DNA of 64,000 bases from Mycobacterium deserti (GCF_025345615.1 NZ_JAODWD010000007.1:280070-344069), one strand, 5' to 3'. Counted from the stretch's first letter, positions 30,214 to 39,439 are shown. Made by a program: numbers and translations. The notes: generated from the letters alone by a model not told the origin.

Positions 30214-33200
30214 TCAGACCACCACTGCCGGCGGTGGGGCCAGCGAAATGCGCGTAACGGAATTGACGTAGAGATTGGCCGCGTCGCCGGTGCGGGTGGT
30301 TTGGTAGGCGGTGCCGTCATCGCCGACCACCACACCGCCCTGCGGGTAGCCGTCGATCGTGATGGGGGTACTGGTGCCGTCGGACCGAATCACCGTGACC
30401 GTCGTCTGGAAAGTGCTGCCGTTGCCGGTAAGGGTGGTTTGGTACGCGGTGCCGTCGTCGCCGACCACTGCAGCGCCGAACGGGTAGCCGTTCACGGTTT
30501 CGGTGGTGGTGGTGGTGCCGTCGGGGTGGATTACCGTCACGGTCGTCTCCCAAGGGTTCGCGGCGCTGCCGTCGCCGGTGAGGGTGGAAAAGGCTGCGGT
30601 ACCGTCCGCGCCGACCACCGCAGAGCCGATGCCGTCGACGGTTTCGGTGGTGGTGGTGCCGTCGGGGCGGATCACCGTGACCGTCGTCTGATACGCGTTG
30701 GCGGTGTTGCCGTCGTCGGTGTAGGTGGTTTGGACGGCGGTGCCGTCCGCGCCGACCACCACTGGGGTGGTTGCCAAACCGTCGACGGTTTCGGTGGTGG
30801 TGGTGCCGTCGGGATGGATTACCGTGACCGTGGTCTGGGAGAGGTTGGCGGCGCGGGTGGTTTGGGCTGCGCTACCGTCCGCGCCGAGCACTGCACCGCC
30901 GAACGCGATGCCGTCGATCATGATCGGGGTTGATGTGCCGTCGGACCGGATCACCGTGATCGTGGTCCGGTAGGGGTTGGCGGCGCTGCCGTCGCCCGCG
31001 ACGGTGGTTTGGTAGGCCGTGCCGTCCGCGCTGATCACCGCATCGCCGGTTCTCGTGCCCGCGATGGTTTCGGTGGTGGTGGTGCCATCGGGGTGGATCA
31101 CCGTGACCGTCGTCTGGTTGGCGGCGCTGCCGTCGCCCGTGACGATAGTTTGGGCGGCGGTGCCGTCCGCGCCGACCACCGCAGTGTCGTAGGAGAAGCC
31201 GTCGACGGTTTTGCTGGTGGTGGTGCCGTCGGGGTGGATCACCGTGAGCGTGCTTTGGTAGGGGTGGGCGGCGCTGCCGGCGCCGGTGCGGGTGACTTGC
31301 GCTGCGGTGCCGTCCGCGCCGACCACCGCACCGTCGCCAGTCGGGATACCGTCGACGGTTTTGCTGGTGGTGGTGCCGTCGGGGTGGACCACGGTGAGCG
31401 TGGTCTGGTAGGGGTGGGCGGCGCTGCCGTCGCCGATCTCAGTTATTTGGGCGGCGGTACCGTCCGCGCCGACTACCGCACCGAAGTTCGGGATACCGTC
31501 GACGGTTTCGCTGGTGGTGGTGCCGTCGGGGTGGATCACCGTGATCGTTGTCTGGTAGGGGTCGGTGCCCGTGCTGTCGCCGGTGTAGGTGGTTTGGGCG
31601 GCGGTACCGTCCGCGCCGACCCCCACACCGATGTTCGGGAAGCCGTCGACGGTTTCGCTGGTGGTGGTGCCGTCGGGGTGGATCACCGTGATCGTTGTCT
31701 GGTAGGGGTCGGTGCCCGTGCTGTCGCCGGTGTAGGTGGTTTGGGCGGCGGTACCGTCCGCGCCGACCCCCACACCGATGTTCGGGAAGCCGTCGACGGT
31801 TTCGCTGGTGGTGGTGCCGTCGGGGTGGATCACCGTGATCGTTGTCTGGTAGGGGTTGGTGCCCGTGCTGTCGCCGGTGTAGGTGGTTTGGGCTGCGGTG
31901 CCGTTCGCGCCGACCACCACAGCGCCGAGGCCGTTGACGGTTTCGGTGGTGGTGGTGCCGTCGGGGTGGATCACCGTGACCGTTGTCTGGTAGGGGTTGG
32001 CGGTAGTGCCGTCCCCGGTGCGGGTGACTTGGGCAGCGGTGCCGTCCGCGCCGACCACCACAGAGAAGGTCGGGGCGCCGTCGACGGGTGGGAAGGTGGC
32101 GGTGTTGGTGATCGCGGCGCCGGCGGGGTCGACGGTGGCAGCGATTGATTCTGAGTCCTGCGCCTGTCCGCTACTGGCCGCGGTGATCGTGAAGAGGTCC
32201 TGTTCGACCGCTGTGGTGCTGTAGGCGTTGAGGCGTTCTTGTGGGTCGGGGGTGTAGGTGAAGCTCCAGGTTTGGGTGGTCGCGCTGAATTCGGGCGTCG
32301 AGACAGTGCCGCTGCCGTCGAGAGGTTGGGTGGTGGACACATCGAGGTCTGCCAGGGGTGTGTCGGCATCGGTGACTGTCACCGTGTAGGTGACCGCACC
32401 CGTGGAGGGTTGGGCCGGAGTAGACGTCACCGATTGAATGACCGGCGCATCATCGATGGGGGTGATGGTAAGAGTGACGGTGGCGATGTTGCTGTCGGCG
32501 GTGCCGTCGGAGACGGTGTACGTGAAGGAGTCTTCACCGGCGAAGTTTTGCTCGGGTGCGTAGGTGTAAACGCCGTCCCCGTCTAGGTCTACGAGGGTGC
32601 CGTTGTTCGGACCGTCAATGATGGTGATGGTCAGGTCATCGTCGTCGACATCGTTGGCCAGGCCGATTACATCGATGGATAGCGCTGTGTCCTCGTCGGT
32701 TTCAAGGTTGGCGTCATCGGCGGTGGGCGCGTCATTCTGGGCATTCACGGTGATGGTGACGGTGGCGGTATTGCTGTCTGCCGTGCCGTCGTTGACTTTG
32801 TAGGTGAACGAGTCGGAGCCGTTGAAGTTCAGTCCAGGGGTGTAGGTGAACGAGCCGTCGGCGTTGAGATTGAACACCGCTGCATCGTCGGGACCGTCAA
32901 CCAGTACGGCCGTCAACGGGTCATCGTCGGGGTCGCTGTCGTTGGCCAGGACACCGGGAACGCCGACGGCGAACGCAAAATCCTCGTTTAATTGATAGGC
33001 GTTGTTATTAGCTACTGGTGCGCTGTTGGGGTTGACCGGCGGAGCGACGGTCACGGTGATGCTGTCGCTCGTGCTGTGGGTTTGTCCCAGACTGTGGATG
33101 TGCCAGCCGGCGGCGGCGTCGGAAGCGGTGATGGTAAAGGTGTCGGTGCCGCTGGTGTCGGTGCTGGGGGTGTAAGTCCAGGTGCCGGCGGCGGCGTTGA

Positions 33201-34296
33201 TCGATACCGTGCCCTTCGTTGGTAGGGATGTCACGGTGTAGGTGAGGGTGTCCCCGTCGGGGTCGGATCCGCCGAGTGTGCCGTGGATTTCGCGGTCATC
33301 AGCATCTTGTTGGCCGGTGGTTTGCAAGTTCAGCGCAGGGGTTGAGTTGGCGAAGGGTTGGTTGAACTGGCGGCGCACCCACGCCAGTAGCCCCCATACC
33401 AGCGGGTTGTCGCCTGGGGCGCCTGGGCCGATGATCGGGGCGAAGAACGAGGTGACGGCGTTGAGAATGCCGCTGATGAAGGTGCCGGGAATCGCCAACA
33501 AAGCTTCGACCGGGTTCGGGGTTGCCGGTGGCGGGGCGTCGAGGGTGCTGACATTGCCGGTAAGGCCTGCGCTCGACAGGTTCTGCTCGTCGTCGGCGCC
33601 GAGGGTCATCATCCGCGAGCCGATGTCGGGTGCCCCGCCGTGAGCGCCGGACAGCGTCGACAGCATCGCCGTGGCGCCGAGTTCGTCGTTGGCCGCGGCC
33701 GTCGGCTGAGATGCGCTGCCACCGGCTGTCGGCGCAGAGGTGGGGGCGACGGTCGGTATCGGTGTGGCCGAGGTCGGATCAGCGGTCGGAACGGGCTGGG
33801 ATGTGGGGGCCGCGGTGGTCGGATCGAGCGTTGGGGTGGGCCCGGCGGTCGGCGTTGGCGTCTGGGTGGGGGTGCTGTCGGTGTTGTCGATGGTGGTGCC
33901 GCTGATGGTCACCGTAGGGCTGCCGTTACCACCGATGGTGGTCGTCGTTTGCCCATCCGTCACTGTGGTCGTGGTCGTGGTCGTGGTCGTGCCAGCGTCG
34001 GCGCCAGCACCGGGGATGCCGTTGCCGTCCTGAGTGGAGGGCGACGGGTCGGGCTCGGTGGTGTTCGGGCCGGCGTCCATCGAGGCGGACTCCTCGCCGC
34101 CCTCTTCTGCCCAAGCGACACCGGGGGTGGTAGCTACAGCCAAACCGACGCCCAGCGCGACGGCCAAGGCGCCGACGCGCCCCACATAGCGGGCATAGCC
34201 CGCCCCAGCAGATGCTGGCCGATGCAGCGCCGCGTGCCGGTCGCCCCTAACGATGCGGTGGCGAGCGGCGACGGACTTTGCGGTCAGTTTGGCCAT
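30214..34296 (-). CDS. 1360-residue secreted repeat protein with Ig/cadherin-like domains
   Basis: The product opens with a long basic export signal (membrane core GALAVALGVGLAVATTPGVAWA, cleavage about 66), a low-complexity Thr/Pro region (about 70-190), a segment with WGLLAWVRRQFNQPFANSTP, then three or four tandem Ig/cadherin-like beta domains (about 330-720) with DSDPDDDPLT and NGSDSFTYKVNDGT motifs. The last half is 12 full and one partial copies of a unit of about 43-50 residues, built as VVGADGTAAQTTYTGD...TVTVIHPDGTTTETVDG. A structured leader and AGAGGAG precede the ATG. Mycobacteria encode several such surface proteins; adhesion or wall binding is plausible but unproven. Confidence 0.85.
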   Translation of the reverse strand: MAKLTAKSVAARHRIVRGDRHAALHRPASAGAGYARYVGRVGALAVALGVGLAVATTPGVAWAEEGGEESASMDAGPNTTEPDPSPSTQDGNGIPGAGADAGTTTTTTTTTVTDGQTTTTIGGNGSPTVTISGTTIDNTDSTPTQTPTPTAGPTPTLDPTTAAPTSQPVPTADPTSATPIPTVAPTSAPTAGGSASQPTAAANDELGATAMLSTLSGAHGGAPDIGSRMMTLGADDEQNLSSAGLTGNVSTLDAPPPATPNPVEALLAIPGTFISGILNAVTSFFAPIIGPGAPGDNPLVWGLLAWVRRQFNQPFANSTPALNLQTTGQQDADDREIHGTLGGSDPDGDTLTYTVTSLPTKGTVSINAAAGTWTYTPSTDTSGTDTFTITASDAAAGWHIHSLGQTHSTSDSITVTVAPPVNPNSAPVANNNAYQLNEDFAFAVGVPGVLANDSDPDDDPLTAVLVDGPDDAAVFNLNADGSFTYTPGLNFNGSDSFTYKVNDGTADSNTATVTITVNAQNDAPTADDANLETDEDTALSIDVIGLANDVDDDDLTITIIDGPNNGTLVDLDGDGVYTYAPEQNFAGEDSFTYTVSDGTADSNIATVTLTITPIDDAPVIQSVTSTPAQPSTGAVTYTVTVTDADTPLADLDVSTTQPLDGSGTVSTPEFSATTQTWSFTYTPDPQERLNAYSTTAVEQDLFTITAASSGQAQDSESIAATVDPAGAAITNTATFPPVDGAPTFSVVVGADGTAAQVTRTGDGTTANPYQTTVTVIHPDGTTTTETVNGLGAVVVGANGTAAQTTYTGDSTGTNPYQTTITVIHPDGTTTSETVDGFPNIGVGVGADGTAAQTTYTGDSTGTDPYQTTITVIHPDGTTTSETVDGFPNIGVGVGADGTAAQTTYTGDSTGTDPYQTTITVIHPDGTTTSETVDGIPNFGAVVGADGTAAQITEIGDGSAAHPYQTTLTVVHPDGTTTSKTVDGIPTGDGAVVGADGTAAQVTRTGAGSAAHPYQSTLTVIHPDGTTTSKTVDGFSYDTAVVGADGTAAQTIVTGDGSAANQTTVTVIHPDGTTTTETIAGTRTGDAVISADGTAYQTTVAGDGSAANPYRTTITVIRSDGTSTPIMIDGIAFGGAVLGADGSAAQTTRAANLSQTTVTVIHPDGTTTTETVDGLATTPVVVGADGTAVQTTYTDDGNTANAYQTTVTVIRPDGTTTTETVDGIGSAVVGADGTAAFSTLTGDGSAANPWETTVTVIHPDGTTTTTETVNGYPFGAAVVGDDGTAYQTTLTGNGSTFQTTVTVIRSDGTSTPITIDGYPQGGVVVGDDGTAYQTTRTGDAANLYVNSVTRISLAPPPAVVV
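31561..31854 (-). repeat. Two essentially identical 147-bp coding repeats
   Basis: The DNA at 31561-31707 and 31708-31854 appears identical over 147 bases (49 codons), and a slightly diverged third copy follows to about 32001. Other units of the same gene differ much more. This points to recent duplication or gene conversion between repeats. Confidence 0.85.
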
Positions 34297-34307
34297 TGCG
34301 GACTCCT

Positions 34308-34351
34308 CTTAGCCTAGGAACACACTGCAAGGTGTTCGTCAGAAGGCTAAG
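34308..34351 (-). promoter_or_regulatory. Structured 5' leader hairpin before the repeat-protein gene
   Basis: On the minus strand CTTAGCCT (34351-34344) pairs with AGGCTAAG (34315-34308), an 8-bp outer stem, and AACAC/GTGTT forms an inner 5-bp stem. AGAGGAG and the ATG of the 1360-residue protein follow within about 15 bases, so the hairpin could affect ribosome access. A second inverted repeat, GCAAGC-N11-GCTTGC, lies at 34399-34421 in the same upstream region. I do not recognise a known riboswitch. Confidence 0.5.
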
Positions 34352-34590
34352 GACAGGTGGTGCCCCGAGGAATCGGGTGTTTCCCTACGTTTCCCAAAGC
34401 AAGCACCATGTATTCGCTTGCGTAACGGCGGTCGGCCGTCATTGCTGCGCGACGGCGCCAACTGGAACGCAGCACGACGCCGCTGGCCGATGCTGTAAAC
34501 GCGGCTCCCGAGGAACGAGCCGCATCGAGGGTGCCCACCAGTAAATTTCGGCCGCCTCCGCACTCCGCGACAGGAAAGGCGGTATCTACG

Positions 34591-34633
34591 TTGTCGGGCT
34601 GACAGGATTTGAACCTGCGACCACTTGACCCCC
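34591..34633 (-). repeat. Left att repeat: 43-bp copy of the tRNA-Pro 3' half
   Basis: These 43 bases are identical to 41953-41995. They cover the tRNA from the anticodon loop to the discriminator base, plus 3 bases downstream. The 5' half of the tRNA is absent here, where the sequence changes abruptly after the run of five C. It is the distant att copy left by integration. Confidence 0.88.
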
Positions 34634-34682
34634 GGGAACTGGACAATGTGAACGGTGTTCTACCGCGTCCAATCCGTCCAGT

Positions 34683-34883
34683 TCAGCACCGCGCCGCCGT
34701 CCACCCGGTGATGCCGTGTCCACTGTGTTCCTCCCCGTCCTGGGACACCGCTGGGCCAGTGACGAACGGGCGTTCGACCCGCGCGAAGCTCTGATCAAGC
34801 GCCCGCCGGAAAGCAACTGGCCTTTCGATCAGCATCCGCTCATCACCGGCCAACACACCGATGTCGTCCTGCACGGTTGTCAC
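34683..34883 (-). pseudogene. Truncated gene start, aldehyde-dehydrogenase-like N-terminus
   Basis: A GTG at 34883 overlaps the stop of the CMD-like gene (GTGA), the same coupling used elsewhere in this operon. The 66-codon frame starts VTTVQDDIGVLAGDERMLI, which recalls the beginning of many aldehyde dehydrogenases (ERMLIDGK...), but from about residue 20 on no dehydrogenase features follow and the frame stops 50 bases before the att repeat. I read it as the operon's next gene cut off when the island formed or decayed. The family assignment rests on few residues and is weak. Confidence 0.4.
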
Positions 34884-35512
34884 TTCTTCTGACCGCTGCT
34901 GTTCGTAGGTTCTTCAGGTAGATGCGCGCTGCCCGCGGGTGGTGCGAGGCGCCAGGTGTCGATCGCCATCGCCAGCATCGCGTAGGTGCCGACGACGAAG
35001 ATGAGTTCCATCGCCTGGTGCGTGCCGAGTTCGTCGGTGAGGCGTTGCCACGTCGCTTCGCCGGCGCGGCCGTCACTGAGCAGCTCGTCGGTGGCCTCCA
35101 GCACCACCCGGTCTGTGCCGTCGAAGCCGTCATTGCCCTCGGCAAGGCGAGCGATATCGTTCTCGGGCACACCGCCTTCGGTGGCGACCCTGGAGTGTTC
35201 GCCCCAGAAGAAGGCGGACCGTCGGGTGAGCGCCACTCGTAGCACTGCCAGTTCACGCAGGCGCAACGGCAACTCGCCTCGCTGCAACAGCCAACCGTTG
35301 AAAGTTAGGAACCGCCGGGCCATCTTCGGGTGGCGCGCCAGCAGGCCGATGATGTCGAATCCGAGAGGGTCGGCGGGATGGCCCGATCCGGCCCGGGGCA
35401 CCTTTTCGCCCGGCAGGCCCAGTAGTGCGCCGAACGCGGCGTACTCGTCGTCGCCCCACTCGTCGGCGGTCAGCGGTGCAAGGAGCGGCGGTGTGCTCTG
35501 GGTGCCGGTCAC
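34880..35512 (-). CDS. Carboxymuconolactone decarboxylase-like protein
   Basis: From the GTG at 35512 the product is 210 residues. The core (RELAVLRVALTRRSAFFWGEHSRVATEGGV, then a second helical repeat with GTYAMLAMAIDTWRL) matches the CMD/AhpD-like helical fold. The CxxC peroxidase cysteines are absent, so it is not an AhpD-type peroxidase; related proteins act on lactones or have unknown roles in aromatic and terpene catabolism clusters. GTGA overlaps join it to the SDR before it and to a truncated gene after it. Confidence 0.8.
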   Translation of the reverse strand: MTGTQSTPPLLAPLTADEWGDDEYAAFGALLGLPGEKVPRAGSGHPADPLGFDIIGLLARHPKMARRFLTFNGWLLQRGELPLRLRELAVLRVALTRRSAFFWGEHSRVATEGGVPENDIARLAEGNDGFDGTDRVVLEATDELLSDGRAGEATWQRLTDELGTHQAMELIFVVGTYAMLAMAIDTWRLAPPAGSAHLPEEPTNSSGQKK

Positions 35513-36264
35513 GTTCGGCGCCCTCCGTTGACGGGGATGATTTGGCCGGTGATGTAGGAGGACTCGTCTTGGCACAGGAAGATCGCCGCGTTGGCGATGT
35601 CCTCGGGCCGGCCCGCCCGCCGCACTGGCGTGATCTTGGCGAAATGGTCCAGCGATGCGGTGAACCGGCCCTCGGCGATCGCCTTCTCGAGCATCGGGGT
35701 GACCACCATGCCAGGAGGAATAGTGTTGACTGTGATGCCTTTTGGCCCCAGTTCCAACGCGAGACTCTTTGTGAATCCGATGACTCCGGCCTTAGAGCTG
35801 ACGTAGGCCGCCATCCGGGATTGGCCGCCCTGCGCGCTCGAGGACGAGATGTTGACGATGCGACCCCACTGCGCGTCGAGCATGTCGGGCAGTACCGCCT
35901 GCGTGCAGATGAACGGTCCGCGCAGGTTCACCGCCATCACGCGGTCCCATTGCTCGTCGGTGATTTCGGCGAACTTGCCGAACTGCTCGATGCCGGCGTT
36001 GTTGATCAGGATCAGCACCGGGCCGAGGTCGGCTCGGACCTGCGCCAGGGCGGATTCCACCGCGGCACGGTTTGAGACGTCGACGACATAGCCGGCGACC
36101 TTCGCGCCTTCGCGGCGCAGGCGGTCGGTTTGTGTCTCGATCTCATCGGTGGTGATGTCGAATATCGCGACCTTCGCGCCACGCGCGGCGAGTGCCTCGG
36201 TGATGGCCAGGCCGAGGCCGGCGGCACCGCCGGTGACGATGGCGGTGGTGTCTTCGAACGGCAT
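35509..36264 (-). CDS. SDR family oxidoreductase, FabG-like
   Basis: The 251-residue protein is a classical short-chain dehydrogenase: cofactor motif TGGAAGLG near residue 11, NNAG at about 90, catalytic Ser in NISSSS and Tyr-x3-Lys in YVSSK. Asp at the end of the second strand (FDIT) favours NAD(H) over NADP(H). It is probably the alcohol dehydrogenase of the island operon, acting on the product of the Rieske or P450 oxygenase. It lies 12 bases after the P450 stop. Unlike the SDR at 4311-5147, it lacks the mycofactocin-type insert. Confidence 0.9.
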   Translation of the reverse strand: MPFEDTTAIVTGGAAGLGLAITEALAARGAKVAIFDITTDEIETQTDRLRREGAKVAGYVVDVSNRAAVESALAQVRADLGPVLILINNAGIEQFGKFAEITDEQWDRVMAVNLRGPFICTQAVLPDMLDAQWGRIVNISSSSAQGGQSRMAAYVSSKAGVIGFTKSLALELGPKGITVNTIPPGMVVTPMLEKAIAEGRFTASLDHFAKITPVRRAGRPEDIANAAIFLCQDESSYITGQIIPVNGGRRT

Positions 36265-36276
36265 GTCGTTATAGCC

Positions 36277-37569
36277 CTACGAGAATTCGATGTGCAGGCG
36301 GGTCAGTCCGCGCAGAATGAAGGTCGGCAGGTAGGTGTAGCGGCGGCGGCCGGCAGGGCCGTGCTTGCGTTCGTCGATCCGGATGTCGGTGGTTCGGTCG
36401 AAGAGCCGCTCCAGACTGATGCGGCCTTCGGCGCGGGCCAGCGGTGCACCCGGGCAGGCATGCGGCCCCCGGCCGAACGCGACGTGGCTGCGCGCGTTGG
36501 CTCGCTCGATGTCGAAGGTGTCGGGTTCGGTGAACCTGCGGGGGTCGCGATTCATCGCTGCGTTGAGCAGCATGACGGTTGTTCCGGCGGGCAGGTCTAC
36601 ACCACCCACCGTGACGGGGCATTTCGACAGCCGGAAGTCGCCCCGTACAGGACTCTCGTAGCGCAGCGTCTCTTCGATGAAACGTGGGATCAGGTCCCTG
36701 TTCGCGCGCAATTTCGCCTGCAGCTCGGCGTCTTCAGCGATCAGCATCACCGCGGCGCTCAACAAGCGAACCGTTGTCTCCTGGCCGGCGGCGAACAGGT
36801 TCGCCGCGACTCGGACCGCGTCGATCACTTCCGGGATCGTGCCGTCCGGAAACCTCGCCGCGGCAATCCCGTTCAGCACATCGTCGCGGGGCTCGTCTCT
36901 GCGGCTATGGATGTATTGAGCGAACTTGCCGTAGAGGTACTCCAGCGGTGAATGTTGCATCTGGTCGCCCTCGCTACTGCCGATCGTTCCCGCTTCGGTC
37001 AGTAGCGCATCGCGGAACTCGTCGTGGTCGGATTCCGGCACGCCGAGCAGGTCGGCGATGACGAGCATTGCGAATGGGGCCGCGAAATCACCGATGAACT
37101 CGCAGCGCCCGCCGGTGAGCGCGCGGTCGAGTTGGCGGTCGACGAGCCGCCACATGAAGTCTTCGTTCTCCTTGAGTCGCTTCGGAGTGAGCATTCTCGA
37201 CAGCAGCGCCCGGTGTGCGGTGTGTACGGGCGGGTCGAAGGTCGGCAGTTGGTCGCTGAATGGCACCTCGTCGCGGTGCTGGGCGATCAGTTCGGAGACG
37301 TCGTCTCCTTCCAGCGGCACTGGGAACCCAGGGAACGGGCCGGTGACCGAGATGCATGACGAGAACCGCGCCGTGTCGTTGTAGATGGTGACACCCTCGT
37401 CGTACCCGGTCACCATGACCACGTCGTGGTGAGACTCTCGGCGCAGCGGGCACTCGTCGCGCAGAGCGGCGAGGTAGTCATAGGGGTCGTGCAGTAGCTC
37501 GTTGTCGGTGAAGAAGTCGACGGCGTCGAGTTCACCACCGTCGGTGGTGGTCGTCTGCGGCTGGGTCAC
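36277..37569 (-). CDS. Cytochrome P450 (island operon)
   Basis: The 430-residue P450 has the I-helix motif FAAGQETT, the ExxR pair in EETLRYES and the haem loop FGRGPHACPG with the axial cysteine. The GTG start overlaps the stop of the NTF2-like gene (GTGA). It shares only distant similarity with the P450 at 3091-4302. No ferredoxin gene is in the operon, so it must borrow redox partners. With the Rieske oxygenase it gives the pathway two oxygen-activating steps. Confidence 0.92.
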   Translation of the reverse strand: MTQPQTTTTDGGELDAVDFFTDNELLHDPYDYLAALRDECPLRRESHHDVVMVTGYDEGVTIYNDTARFSSCISVTGPFPGFPVPLEGDDVSELIAQHRDEVPFSDQLPTFDPPVHTAHRALLSRMLTPKRLKENEDFMWRLVDRQLDRALTGGRCEFIGDFAAPFAMLVIADLLGVPESDHDEFRDALLTEAGTIGSSEGDQMQHSPLEYLYGKFAQYIHSRRDEPRDDVLNGIAAARFPDGTIPEVIDAVRVAANLFAAGQETTVRLLSAAVMLIAEDAELQAKLRANRDLIPRFIEETLRYESPVRGDFRLSKCPVTVGGVDLPAGTTVMLLNAAMNRDPRRFTEPDTFDIERANARSHVAFGRGPHACPGAPLARAEGRISLERLFDRTTDIRIDERKHGPAGRRRYTYLPTFILRGLTRLHIEFS

Positions 37570-38027
37570 TCCGTACCCCGGGCGCCGTCAAAGCTCGGCA
37601 CGGTGCGCGTGTTGGGCAATTCCATCTGCAGATAGACGGCTATCCGACGCACTTTGTCGTCGGCATCGAACTCGTAGACCGAGATGGTGTTGACCACGCT
37701 GCTGAAGTCGCCGATGCGACTGCGCTCTTCTAGTTCGAGGAACACCAGATCCGGTGTCTCGGTGATTCGTTGGAACGAGCAGTCCCAGTCCGCTGAGATC
37801 GCCCAGTTCGTCAGGAATTCCGCGTATTCGGCCCAGTTCATGACCTCCTTGAACGGGCCGATGCGCACGAACTCGTCAACGGCGATGAGCTCGGCAAGTG
37901 GCATCCAGCTCTCGACAGAGAACCCGGGTTGCTTTGCGTTGTCGACCAATCGCTTAGTGATCTGGCTGTACTTCAGTACGGTGCGGGATCGTCCCGTCAC
38001 GGTCGCAAGGATATCTGCGATCGTCAA
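37566..38027 (-). CDS. NTF2-like (SnoaL/ring-hydroxylase beta-type) protein
   Basis: The 153-residue protein has the cone-shaped NTF2/SnoaL fold pattern: N-terminal helices, then strands such as WDCSFQRITETPDLVFLELEERS and VVNTISVYEFDADDKVRRIAVYLQ. Its place directly after the Rieske alpha gene suggests it could be a beta-subunit-like partner, but small isomerases or cyclases share the fold. Start is ATG at 38027. It is 41 bases downstream of the Rieske gene and overlaps the P450 by 4 bases. Confidence 0.75.
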   Translation of the reverse strand: MTIADILATVTGRSRTVLKYSQITKRLVDNAKQPGFSVESWMPLAELIAVDEFVRIGPFKEVMNWAEYAEFLTNWAISADWDCSFQRITETPDLVFLELEERSRIGDFSSVVNTISVYEFDADDKVRRIAVYLQMELPNTRTVPSFDGARGTE

Positions 38028-38068
38028 TTGTTCCTCTTTTCAGAAGAGTTGGGATCTGCTGGTGGAGG

Positions 38069-39439
38069 TCAGGACTTCGCGGCGTCGGCCATGTAGCGGT
38101 CGATCACCGAGTGGAAGTGCGCAATGACTACTTCCTCTTTCACCAGCGACATGTGGTCGAGCCGGTCGTTACGCAAACCGCGTTGCTGGCGCGGCATTTG
38201 CACGTAATCCTGCTGTAGGGCCTCGAAGTACTTATAGCTTCCGGGCTCCTCCACCACGATCGGGTCGGCGCGGAACGCATCGCGGTGCTCGGACGGCAGA
38301 TACATGTAGCTCGCGACATGCCAGATGCAACGGTTGGGATCACCATCGGGGTGCGGTGCCGCCGTGATCACGTGGCATTCGCCGGCGCGCACGGTCATGA
38401 AGTAGTTGGGGAACAGCACCCATCCCTGGTTGTCGCTCATCTGGTTGTCGGTCAGTTCACTGACGTCGAGTCCCATACCGGTCAAGACATCGCGGGTGGC
38501 CTCTTGCAGCAACCCGCGGGCAGTGACGCCATCCGGGAATTCCACCTCGCCGTCCTTGCCCTGGTAGGGCGCGACAAGTTCCTGGAAGCGCGGAATCACC
38601 GCCGCGGTGCCGGGGAATGTCTCAGGAAGCGCCATGATCCCGTCGACCTGCTTCTGCGCACCGGCGCCCTGTACCTCGAACGGTGCGACCGCCACACTGT
38701 GGCGCTCGAAGAACTGGTACCGCGCTGTCTTCGGGTTGATGTTCAGGACCGCAAGCAACTGGGGATGGATGCCGTTGATGTGGTAGCCCTCTTCGAAGGC
38801 GTCCATGACGACCTTCCAGTTGCAGTCGATGGCCTCCTTCACATCCATCACGGTGGTGAATTGATCGATGTGGTAGGGCTCGAGCAGGCGGTAGACCTCC
38901 TCGCCCAGGTACTCGCGCAGCGGCCCGGCCTGGGGGTTGGGGTTGAGGAAGATGAATCCGGCGAACGTGTCGACGGGCACCTCGTACAGGGAGTTCTCAC
39001 TCTTGTCGATCTGGCCGGCAAGGTCTTCCCGCAGCACGCCGCGCAGGTTTCCTTCTAGATCGTAGGACCACAGGTGGTACTGGCAGAGAAAGCCGCGCCT
39101 TGCGTTCCCGGTTTCGTTGATGCACAGCGCGTTCCCGCGGTGCCGGCAGGCATTCACGAACCCGCGAAGCTTGTCGTCTTTCCCGCGGACGATGACGAAC
39201 GACTGGTCTTGGATGTCGCACTTCTTCCAGTCACCGGGTTTCGGCAGGTCCTCGGCGCGGCCGACGATCTGCCACACGCGCATCCAGATCGCTTCCCGCT
39301 CCCGCTGCGCGTATTCGCGCGAGGTGTAGCGGTCTGTCGGGATTGTCATGTTGAACGTACCCGGCTGGACGTCTTCCAGACCGAGACCCAGCCCGGAGTC
39401 GGGGTCGAGCCAATCTCCGGGTCGCGTTGCTGGCATCAA
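38069..39439 (-). CDS. Rieske (2Fe-2S) oxygenase alpha subunit (island operon)
   Basis: The 456-residue protein has Rieske ligands in NACRHRG (C-x-H) and LCQYHLW (C-x2-H) and the iron site in FEEGYHINGIHPQLL (H-x4-H with acidic neighbours). It is the first gene of the island operon, probably transcribed from the promoter around 39500-39600 that carries the TGTAT/ATACA array. No reductase gene is in the operon. The domain layout resembles the Rieske enzyme at 1052-2446, but the two sequences differ widely. The substrate is unknown. Confidence 0.92.
   Translation of the reverse strand: MMPATRPGDWLDPDSGLGLGLEDVQPGTFNMTIPTDRYTSREYAQREREAIWMRVWQIVGRAEDLPKPGDWKKCDIQDQSFVIVRGKDDKLRGFVNACRHRGNALCINETGNARRGFLCQYHLWSYDLEGNLRGVLREDLAGQIDKSENSLYEVPVDTFAGFIFLNPNPQAGPLREYLGEEVYRLLEPYHIDQFTTVMDVKEAIDCNWKVVMDAFEEGYHINGIHPQLLAVLNINPKTARYQFFERHSVAVAPFEVQGAGAQKQVDGIMALPETFPGTAAVIPRFQELVAPYQGKDGEVEFPDGVTARGLLQEATRDVLTGMGLDVSELTDNQMSDNQGWVLFPNYFMTVRAGECHVITAAPHPDGDPNRCIWHVASYMYLPSEHRDAFRADPIVVEEPGSYKYFEALQQDYVQMPRQQRGLRNDRLDHMSLVKEEVVIAHFHSVIDRYMADAAKS

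Noticed and set aside
30240..32090. Regular DNA repeats resembling a CRISPR or tandem array
   Set aside because: The units are in frame, about 130-150 bases long without spacers, and encode a continuous protein.
34297..34450. c-di-AMP (ydaO-type) riboswitch before the repeat-protein gene
   Set aside because: The leader is structured and such riboswitches precede secreted proteins in actinobacteria, but the conserved ydaO core sequences are not present.
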